Shown here in pieces: positions 1 through 7,400 of a DNA stretch of 9,198 bases; position 1 is the first letter of the stretch; each line of letters opens with the position of its first letter. The position numbers and the translations under genes were made by a program. The notes below the pieces were generated by a model. It was not told the origin of the DNA. It did no database searches and saw nothing but the letters and a program-made list of their open reading frames with translations. The DNA lies in the NCBI GenBank assembly GCA_031274115.1, contig JAISQP010000026.1, forward strand, positions 1 to 9,198, in the 5' to 3' direction. The stretch comes from Synergistaceae bacterium (GTDB taxonomy: Bacteria; Synergistota; Synergistia; Synergistales; Synergistaceae).

Positions 1-30
1 TCTTATCGTTGTCAGATCAATTTTAGACAT
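1..30 (-). CDS. fusA: Elongation factor G, N-terminal fragment (cut by window edge)
   Basis: Only the first ten codons are in the window, read leftward from an ATG at 28-30. They translate as MSKIDLTTIR, which resembles the EF-G N-terminus just before the RNIGI...HIDAGKTT GTPase P-loop; that P-loop would lie outside the window. EF-G is the cytosolic translational GTPase that drives ribosome translocation and, with RRF, ribosome recycling. The position supports the call: third gene after rpsL and rpsG on the same strand, the classical str operon order. The gap to rpsG is 64 nt. No strong Shine-Dalgarno precedes this ATG, only GGTG about 10 nt upstream. The call rests on ten residues plus synteny. 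Confidence 0.82.
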   Translation of the reverse strand, partial: MSKIDLTTIR

Positions 31-94
31 TTTTATAATGCACCGCAAAGACCGGCGTAATCGTAACGAGAACTAGCCGACCGGAGGTCCCTCT

Positions 95-565
95 CTACCA
101 TCTATAATGAGCGAAAGCTCTGTTCGCTTCAGCCATACGGTGAGTATCCTCGCGCTTCTTGACGGAGCCGCCCTCGCCCTTACAGGCGTCAGCCAGCTCT
201 CTCGCGAGACGCTCCATCATCGGAATGCCTTTGCGTGAGCGTGAATATTGGATTATCCACCTTATCGCCAGAGCCTGAGCTCTATCCGGGCGAACCTCCA
301 CAGGGACCTGATACGTCGCTCCGCCCACGCGGCGCGGGCGCACTTCGATCTGAGGCCTGACATTGTTCATCGCTTTTTCATACACCTCGACAGGCTCTAT
401 GCTAAGACGCTGTGACGCGATATCCAGAGCGCCGTACATTATGCTTTCAGCTACGCTCTTTTTGCCGTCGAGCATCAGACAGTTGACAAATTTCGCTATC
501 GAGGTGTTGGAATACACCGAGTCGGGCGGAGTGACTCTCGGCCTGACATGGCCTTTTCGCGGCAT
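95..565 (-). CDS. rpsG: 30S ribosomal protein S7
   Basis: S7 is a primary 16S rRNA-binding protein that nucleates the 3' major (head) domain of the 30S subunit and contacts E-site tRNA and mRNA. The protein is 156 aa, the usual length of the short S7 form, and is intact. Hallmarks are the MPRKGHV start, the [20 protein letters not shown] segment (residues about 69-88), the [22 protein letters not shown]-terminus, and high Arg/Lys content. The ATG at 563-565 is preceded at good spacing by AGAGGAG (minus strand, about 573-579), which fixes the start. It sits between rpsL (81-nt gap) and fusA (64-nt gap) in an apparent operon. In Escherichia coli, S7 represses its own operon by binding the rpsL-rpsG spacer; whether that holds here cannot be judged by eye. 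Confidence 0.98.
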   Translation of the reverse strand: MPRKGHVRPRVTPPDSVYSNTSIAKFVNCLMLDGKKSVAESIMYGALDIASQRLSIEPVEVYEKAMNNVRPQIEVRPRRVGGATYQVPVEVRPDRAQALAIRWIIQYSRSRKGIPMMERLARELADACKGEGGSVKKREDTHRMAEANRAFAHYRW

Positions 566-631
566 TAATCATGCTCCTCTCTTGATAATCATTTCTGCGC
601 GTCACGCGCGCGCTTGTTCAGATATATTCCC

Positions 632-664
632 AAAAATAAAACCCCCTTATTTCTTTGGGGTTCT
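632..664 (-). terminator. Terminator-like hairpin overlapping the rpsL stop codon
   Basis: Read on the minus strand, AGAACCCC (664-657) pairs with GGGGTTTT (645-638), giving an 8-bp stem with one G-T wobble. The loop of about 11 nt contains the TAA stop of rpsL, and ATTTTT (637-632) follows. This is the layout of a weak intrinsic terminator or attenuator. Because rpsG and fusA follow in the same operon, it is more likely to cause partial read-through or define an mRNA processing end than to stop transcription fully. Stem and T-run are seen directly; the function is inferred. Confidence 0.4.
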
Positions 665-1021
665 AGCGCCGTACTTGGAACGGCTCTGCTTGCGATTTTC
701 GACTCCGCCGCAGTCAAGTGTCCCGCGTACGATATGATAGCGAACGCCGGGAAGGTCTTTGACTCGTCCCCCGCGCACCAAAACGACCGAGTGCTCCTGA
801 AGATTGTGCCCAATCCCAGGGATATAAGCCGTGATCTCTATCCCATTCGTCAGGCGGACGCGAGCCACTTTTCGCAGAGCCGAGTTCGGTTTTTTCGGCG
901 TAACCGTATAGACACGGGTACAAACCCCGCGGCGCTGCGGATTTTCCTGCAGCGCCGGCGCTGTGGAGCGTGTCCTCTTGCTCTTGCGGCCGTGCCTTAT
1001 AAGCTGTTGTATGCTTGGCAA
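647..1021 (-). CDS. rpsL: 30S ribosomal protein S12 (TTG start)
   Basis: S12 lines the decoding centre of the 30S subunit and controls translational accuracy. The protein is 124 aa, full length for the family. It has the [20 protein letters not shown] core, Lys43 in TPKKPNS and Lys88 in [10 protein letters not shown]. Substitutions at these lysines are the classic streptomycin-resistance changes; both are wild type here. Asp89, the usual RimO methylthiolation site, is present. The start is TTG at 1019-1021: it gives the conserved [10 protein letters not shown]-terminus and follows a strong AAGGAGG (1029-1035) at 7 nt. It is the first gene of a leftward rpsL-rpsG-fusA unit with its own promoter (1226-1254) and a long structured leader, and it diverges from the NRPS gene. 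Confidence 0.98.
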   Translation of the reverse strand: MPSIQQLIRHGRKSKRTRSTAPALQENPQRRGVCTRVYTVTPKKPNSALRKVARVRLTNGIEITAYIPGIGHNLQEHSVVLVRGGRVKDLPGVRYHIVRGTLDCGGVENRKQSRSKYGARTPKK

Positions 1022-1028
1022 TCCTATT

Positions 1029-1035
1029 CCTCCTT
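1029..1035 (-). promoter_or_regulatory. Ribosome binding site deciding the rpsL TTG start
   Basis: On the minus strand AAGGAGG lies 7 nt before the TTG at 1019-1021. It is nearly a full anti-16S match and explains initiation at a rare start codon. No ATG lies near this SD at usable spacing. Confidence 0.85.
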
Positions 1036-1087
1036 CCCTATCGAAATTTTCATGCTCATCTTTTTATAAATTTCAAATCAGACGCTT

Positions 1088-1119
1088 AAAAAAGTTAAAA
1101 CCTAGCTTATGCCGAGGTT
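1088..1119 (-). terminator. Possible attenuator in the rpsL leader
   Basis: On the minus strand AACCT (1119-1115) can pair with AGGTT (1103-1099) around an 11-nt loop, followed by TTAAC and then six T (1093-1088). The stem is short and has few GC pairs, so it would be a poor terminator on its own. Its place in a long leader, about 70 nt before the rpsL start, makes conditional termination possible. The function is unproven. Confidence 0.25.
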
Positions 1120-1168
1120 CAGCACTCTCCTTCAACGCCCGATAGAACGCAAATAAGTTGATCCAACC

Positions 1169-1217
1169 GCTTCCGCTCCGTATAAATACCGCACAACACA
1201 AATACGCGAGCAGAAGC
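1169..1217 (-). other. Long hairpin at the 5' end of the rpsL leader mRNA
   Basis: On the minus strand GCTTCTGCTC (1217-1208) pairs with GAGCGGAAGC (1178-1169): ten consecutive pairs, one of them a U-G wobble. The helix continues past a single bulged G (1207) with CGTAT (1206-1202) pairing to ATACG (1183-1179), giving 15 pairs and an 18-nt loop. It begins within a few nucleotides of the predicted transcript start (about 1219), so it would cap the 5' end of the str operon mRNA. Likely roles are mRNA stabilisation or a regulatory target for a ribosomal protein. The pairing is seen; the role is inferred. Confidence 0.55.
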
Positions 1218-1225
1218 ACCGGGCA

Positions 1226-1254
1226 ATATTATCAGTGTGAAACTGAGATGTCAA
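1226..1254 (-). promoter_or_regulatory. Sigma70-type promoter of the rpsL-rpsG-fusA operon
   Basis: On the minus strand TTGACA (1254-1249, a perfect -35 consensus) is followed by a 17-nt spacer and TAATAT (1231-1226, four of six matches to TATAAT). This is the strongest promoter-like sequence in the window, as expected for ribosomal genes. The predicted start is near 1219, which leaves a leader of about 197 nt before the rpsL TTG. Confidence 0.85.
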
Positions 1255-1317
1255 GAAAATTTCACTCAATCGGCCAATAGTCCCTCAAAATCCTCCTCGG
1301 AATATCCCCCTCGTTTG

Positions 1318-1337
1318 GCGCCGGACGCGCGCGGCGC
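1318..1337. repeat. GC-rich inverted repeat upstream of the NRPS promoter
   Basis: GCGCCG (1318-1323) and CGGCGC (1332-1337) form a perfect 6-bp inverted repeat around GACGCGCG. It lies in an otherwise AT-rich gap, just upstream of the candidate NRPS -35 at 1341. It could be a protein-binding site or a roadblock separating the divergent promoters. No T-run follows on either strand, so it is not an intrinsic terminator. It may also be chance in a GC-rich patch. Confidence 0.3.
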
Positions 1338-1340
1338 TGC

Positions 1341-1368
1341 TTGAATTATGCTATTATTCGTATATTCT
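1341..1368 (+). promoter_or_regulatory. Candidate promoter of the NRPS gene
   Basis: Two overlapping readings are possible. One is TTGAAT (1341-1346), 16 nt, TATTCT (1363-1368). The other is an extended -10, TGCTATTAT (1349-1357), one mismatch from TGnTATAAT. Either would give a leader of roughly 45-60 nt to the ATG at 1421. Neither approaches the quality of the divergent rpsL promoter, so the NRPS is probably expressed weakly or conditionally. Confidence 0.4.
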
Positions 1369-1407
1369 GGAAGTTGCTAGGCAGGTGTACCGCAAGATTT
1401 TTCACGC

Positions 1408-1413
1408 AGGGGG
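1408..1413 (+). promoter_or_regulatory. Ribosome binding site deciding the NRPS start
   Basis: AGGGGG lies 7 nt before the ATG at 1421, while it is only 1 nt from the ATG at 1415. The in-frame GTG at 1385 has no good Shine-Dalgarno and would lie only about 10 nt from a start driven by the TATTCT -10. The ATG at 1421 is therefore preferred. Confidence 0.6.
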
Positions 1414-1420
1414 CATGGAT

Positions 1421-4400
1421 ATGGAGAAATTTACGGATGAGTTCAGGGAAAAAGCGGAGATCGAACGGTTGGCCGGGCGGTCCGTTTGGCCGTTGACCCC
1501 TGTTGAGCGCCGAATTGCGGCCGAACAGGGGATTAACCCCGATTCCACGGCGTACAACGTCTGCGTCGCCTATTCGATCTCAGGCGATCTGGACGTTAAA
1601 CGCCTTGAGAGATCTCTTGAAACTCTTGTCAGCCGCAACAGGATACTTCGCTCGTACTATCCGCAGGAGGACGGCGTGTTCGTCCACAGGATCGCGGACG
1701 AATCGCCCGTCTCGCTCGGCGTCAGAATGTGCGGCCCCGATGAACTCCCCGCGTTGGTCAGCTCGCCGGGCGAACCCTTCGACATCTCGCAAGGCCGGCT
1801 GTACCGTTTCACCCTTTACGGGACAGGCGGCGAGAAATGGGCGCTTTCGATCGTGATTCACCATCTGATAATGGACGCCGCGAGTCTCGATCTGCTGGCG
1901 GAAGAGCTGTGGAATTTGTATAGATTATATGGGGATGAAAATTACTCCGATGCTTTCGGCCCGGAACCGGATTACCTCGACTATTCCGCGTGGCTGCATG
2001 AGAATGACGACCCGGAACCCGGGATCAAATATTTTATGGACGTATTCGCGGACGGGGTGCCTGAAAACGAAACGCCGATCCGCTCCGTGAGGCCGGATCG
2101 TCTGCCGTTCGCGGCGGAGTCTCAGGAGCGCGTTCTCGACGTTTCGGCGCTCGCCGCCGCCGCTAAAAGCCGCGAGGTAACTTCTTTTACCCTTCTTTTC
2201 GCGGCCGCATCTCTTGTCATCGCGAAATACTGCGGCAGCGAGGATGTGACGCTCGGAGTCGTCATGAACGGCAGAAATCGTCCCGAGACCGCCGCGATGA
2301 AGGGCCTGTTCGCGAACGTCCTGCCAGTGCGCGCGAAGCCGGTGGGGGACATGATGTTCGATGCCTATGCCGAGAGGATTTCAGACACCCTGAAGGGCGC
2401 CAAGGCGAACGAGACATGCCCGTTCGAGCCGCTTGCGGCAGCCCTCGCGCCGGATCGCAATTCATCGCGCCATCCTATATTCGACGTGATCGTGAACTAC
2501 GTTCACGAGGCGCCGGCAGTCAAAATCCCGAACCTCGCGGTTAGCCGTATCCCGGTAAAGGGACAGGCGCTTGCTATAGACCTTCAAATCGACATGAGAC
2601 GCGACGCGGACAGGCTGAGCGTGACCGTTTCGTACTCCCGAGGCCTGTACCACGACGAGATAATAGACGGAATCCTCGAACAGTTCACGGCGATAATAGA
2701 CAGAATCACTGCGCCGGATGGCGGCAGTTCCGCCCTGAGCGACATCGCGGAACTGCCGGAGCGGCAGCGGGATCTTATACTCCGCGGCTTCGCCGGCGAG
2801 CGGTCGGACGAAAATCTCGGGCGTACCGTTCCCGATCTGTTCCGCGAGATGGCAGTGGACGCTCCGGAAAGGCCGGCCGTCGTTTTCGCGGGCAAGACAA
2901 TCTCGTATGGGGAACTCGATAAATTGACCGACGCGCTTGCGGCGAACTTAGCGGACAGGGGCGTCAGGAGGGGGGATAAGGTCGGGGTGCTCGTGCGGCG
3001 CGGCGAGTTCATGATAATCTGCGCGCTCGGGGCGCTCAAGGCCGGCGCCGTGTACGTCCCTCTCGATCCTGGCTACCCCTCCGAAAGGCTCTCGTTCATG
3101 CTGAAGGACGCGGGCGCTGGGGTCGTGATGGCTGACAAGGCACTGGCAGGACTTCTGGCTGATTACGACGGCGAACTTATAACGTCCGATGAGATACGGG
3201 ACACGGATCTCCGGACGGCTCGCGCGTCTCTCGAACCATCCGTAAACGACGGTTTCGTACTTCTTTACACATCCGGCACGACGGGCCAGCCAAAGGGAGT
3301 TTTGCTCACGCACGGCAACCTGACGAACTTTTGCGCGTGGTTCGGGAGATGTCACGGGCTTACCGAAAACGATAAGGTAGCGGCTTACGCCAGCTTCGGC
3401 TTCGACGCGTCGCTCATGGACATTTACCCGGCGCTCTCACACGGCGCTTGTGTGCACGTCATACCGGAGGAGATGCGGCTGGATCTCCCGAGACTGAACG
3501 ATTACTTCAACGAGAACGGCGTCACCGTGGCTTTCATGACGACGCAGCTTGGCCGTCAATTTGTCGAGAGCGCCGCGAATCACTCCCTGCGCGTATTGGG
3601 CGTTGGAGGCGAGACACTCGTGCCAATCGCGCCTCCCGATAATTTCGCGTTTTACAACTGTTACGGCCCCACGGAGTGTTCCATCCTTTCGGCGTTCTTC
3701 AGAGTGGATCGCCTTTACGACAGGGTCCCGCTGGGGCGTCCGGTCGCAAACACGGACATTTACATCGTGGACGGACGCGGGCGTCTCGCGCCGGCAGGCG
3801 CCGCCGGCGAACTCTGTATCGCCGGGCGTCAGGTGTCGGCCTGTTATCTGAACAGGCCGGAACTGTCGGCGGAAAAATTCGTCAAAAACCCGTTCAACGA
3901 TGATCCCGAGTATTCGCGCATGTACAAAACGGGCGACGTAGCGCGGTACCTGCCGAACGGCGACCTCGATTTCATCGGGCGGCGTGACTTTCAGGTGAAG
4001 ATACGCGGGTTCAGGGTTGAGCTGACTGAGATAGAGCTTCGCATCCGGGCGTACCCCGGCGTGAAGGACGCGGCTGTTGTCGCGTGCGACGCGCCGGGCG
4101 GCGGCAAGTGCGCGGTGGCGTACGTCGCGTCGGATCCTCCTGTCGACGTGTCCACCCTCGAGCGATTTATCGAGGACGAGCTGCCGCGTTATATGGTTCC
4201 CGCGGCTACCGTGCTTGTCGACAGCATACCTCTCACGCAAAACGGAAAGGTGGATCGCCGAAGGCTTCCACCGCCCGTCTTCGGGGCGCCGGAGGGAAGC
4301 CGCGGGGTTCGCCAGAGGACGGAGCTGGAACTCGCGATATCGGAGGTTCTGTCGGAAATTCTCGGGCACGGTGAGTTCGACCTCTCGACGGACCTCATGC

Positions 4401-7400
4401 GCTCCGGCCTTACGTCGCTTTCAGCCATCAGATTCCGCGCTAAGCTCGACGAGCGCTTCGGAACGTCTCCCCAGGTCCGCGAACTAATGAGGTCTCCAAC
4501 GATACTCGGCGTCGAGAACGCGATAATACGGAATTTGCTGGCCTCGCGAAAAGAGGAGACGCCTGGGGCCGAAATGCCGGCCGGCGGCACGATTGACGAA
4601 GGGGATAAAAAAATCGGCTATCCTCTGTCACAGAGCCAGATGGGCGTCTGCTTCCACTGCATGAAAAAGCCCGATTCGGTTGTCTACAACATCCCATTTC
4701 GTCTCGACCTCCCGCCCATGGACGCTGCCCGTCTCGCCGCGGCCGCGGCCGCGGTTATCGACGCTCACCCGGTCGTAAAATCGCGTCTTGCGATGTCAGG
4801 TGAGGAGGTGAGACAGGTTCCGGACGACGCGCCAGCGGACGTTCCCTGCGATGAAGCCGGCCCCGAGGAGCTTGAAGGGATCGCGGCGGATTTCGTGCGC
4901 CCGTTCCGGCTCTTTACGGGCCCGCTCTACAGGGCGCGGGTGCTGACGACCCCTTATGGCGTGACCCTTCTGGCCGACTTTCATCACATCGTCTTCGACG
5001 GCGGTTCGCTCGACATTTTTCTGCGCGAGATTGGCGAACTCTACGGCGACGTGGAATTCCCGAAAAAAGCCAGGGTGGCGCGCGAAAAAATTTCCTGCTT
5101 CGACTGGGCGGTATTGGAGAAAAAAAATGAGGGCAGCGCGGAGTGGCTCGACGACAAGGCTTACTTCGACGCGCAGCTCTCGTCCTTCGAGGGATCGAGC
5201 GAAATCCCGCAGGACCTAGCCGGCTCAAAAAAACCGTCCGTTGCGGAGGTTGCTCTGCCGGTCGACAGGAACGCCGCGGAGAGTTTTTGCCGGGCGAACG
5301 GCGCGTCCCTCGCCGGCCTTTTTCTCGCCGCGCTCTCATACGCTATAAGCCGCTGGACATACAGCCCGAACGTCTACATAGCCACTATCAGCAGCGGCAG
5401 AGACGACACGCGCCTGGGAAACAGCTTCGGCATGTTCGTGCGCACCCTTCCGCTGGCGCTGAGCGCCGGAGCGAACGCCGACGGAGATTCCTCGCTTGCC
5501 TTCGTGAGATACTGTCAAAACACCCTCACGGACGCGGTCGCCCATGAGTGCTATCCTTTCACGCTCGTCGCACAGGAGAAGGGCTTCGAGCCGGCGATAA
5601 TGTACGCGTGTCAGCTCGGCCTGGTGGAGGAGCATCATATCGGCGGGACACAGGCCCGCGTGAACTTCCTGAATGTCGGCGAGCCGATGTTCAAGATCTC
5701 GGTCTTCGTGGAGGAGCGCGGGGGGGAAATAGTGTACGCCATGCAGTACGACGAATCCCTCTACTCGCGCGGTCTGATGGAGCGCTTCGCGGAGACCGTC
5801 GTGACCGCCCTCGGGAATATTGAGTCGAGACCGAACGCGCCGCTTCGCGGAGTGTCCCTCGTATCGCGGGAAGCGTCCAGATTGCTGGCAAGCTTTAACA
5901 GAACAGACGGTGAACTGCCGGAGCCGGTACTTCACCGCATGTTCGAGACGGCCGTCCGCAAAAACCCGGATAAAACCGCGCTTTTTGCGGCCGACGGCGA
6001 GTACACGTACGCCGCGCTGGATGCGGAGGCGAATAAAGTGGCGAACGCTCTTCTGGCAAGGGGCGTCCGCAGGGAGGACAGGATCGGGTTCCTTCTGCAC
6101 CGCACCGGGCGCGTGGTGATCGCTATGTTCGGAATCCTGAAGGCGGGCTGCGCTTACATACCGATAGACCCGGAATATCCGGCTGAGCGTATCGATCACG
6201 TCCTGAACGACAGCGGCGCGAAATTCCTTCTGACGACATCGGATGAAATTGAAAGGCGCGTGACTCTGCAAAACGCGATAGATATCGACTCAATGCGCGC
6301 CGGGGCTGATGACAAAGGGCCGGACGTCGAAGTCTCCCCGGATCAGCTCGCCTATCTGATATACACGTCCGGCTCCACCGGTAAACCGAAGGGCGTCATG
6401 ATCGAGCACCGCGGCATATCCAACTTCGTGACGAACCATCCCAGAAACGAGTACGTGGAGGTCCTCGTGCGCGAGAACTGTACCATGTTCTCCATAACGA
6501 CGGTGGCGTTCGATATGTTCACGATAGATACGCTGATTCCGCTCTGCAACGGCCTTGCTGTAGTTCTGGCTGACGATGAGGAGTCTCGCGACCCGGTGCG
6601 CATGGCGGAACTCTTCAGCCGCACGGGCGCCGACGCGATAAGCTCCACTCCCACCAGGATGCTGGATTACACAGAGTATCCGCCTCTTCTGGAGGCGGTT
6701 AGGGGCTGCAAGGTAATAATCAGCGGCGGGGAGAAATATCCGGAGACCCTGCTGACCAGGCTTCGAAACGGAAGGAAATACGATTTCGGGCTGTTCAACA
6801 TCTATGGGCCGACTGAAATATCCGTCGCCTGCAACAACAAGGACGTGACAGGGGCGGAACGCATTACGGTCGGGCCGCCGCTGCTGGGAGTTCATGAAAC
6901 TGTGGTCGATTCCGACGGAAACGCACTGCCCCCGCGAATAGTCGGGGAACTCTGGACGGGCGGGCGCGGTGTGGCGCGCGGATATATCAATCGGCCGGAG
7001 CAGACGGCGGAGCGATTCGTGATGTCAGGCGGTGAGCGAGTCTACAAATGCGGCGACTTTGCGCGCTGGACGGATGACGGAGAGATAGAGATACTGGGGC
7101 GCAACGACAACCAGATCAAGCTGCGCGGTCTCCGCATCGAACTCGGGGAGATCGAGAGCGCCATTTCCGCCGTGGAGGGAGTCCGGTCGTGCGCCGTCAT
7201 GATCCGGCGTATCCAGAACTCCGACCACCTTGTCGCCTATTACGTGGCCGACAGTCCGATCGACCCGACCGATATGAAAAAACAGCTAGCCAAAACCCTC
7301 ACGCCGTACATGACGCCCACTGCTTACAGGCAAATGGACGTCATGCCCAAAACTCCAAACGGCAAAAACGATCTTCGGGCGCTTCCCGAGCCCGAGTTAC

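Noticed and set aside
614..1069. Plus-strand open frame covering rpsL
   Set aside because: It is antisense to the unmistakable S12 gene and has no recognisable protein content.
1385..1420. GTG at 1385 as the NRPS start (12 extra residues)
   Set aside because: It lacks a good Shine-Dalgarno and lies too close to the candidate promoter, while the ATG at 1421 has AGGGGG at 7 nt. It remains possible.
3437..4369. Long open frame (310 codons) on the minus strand inside the NRPS gene, and a similar one of 311 codons at 5336-6271
   Set aside because: Both lie wholly opposite strongly conserved NRPS core motifs, have His/Arg-rich composition typical of antisense reading of GC-rich codons, and show no recognisable family.
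4735..4753. (GCCGCG)3 simple repeat
   Set aside because: It is in frame and encodes a short alanine run in C2; ordinary GC-rich codon use explains it, with no sign of an expanded tandem repeat.
5116..5219. Internal GGAG, a run of eight A and an ATG in another frame, which could suggest programmed slippage or internal initiation in the NRPS
   Set aside because: The main frame continues intact through C2 to a complete reductase. The alternative frame ends within about 100 nt and encodes low-complexity Arg/Ser/Thr sequence, so it is most likely chance.
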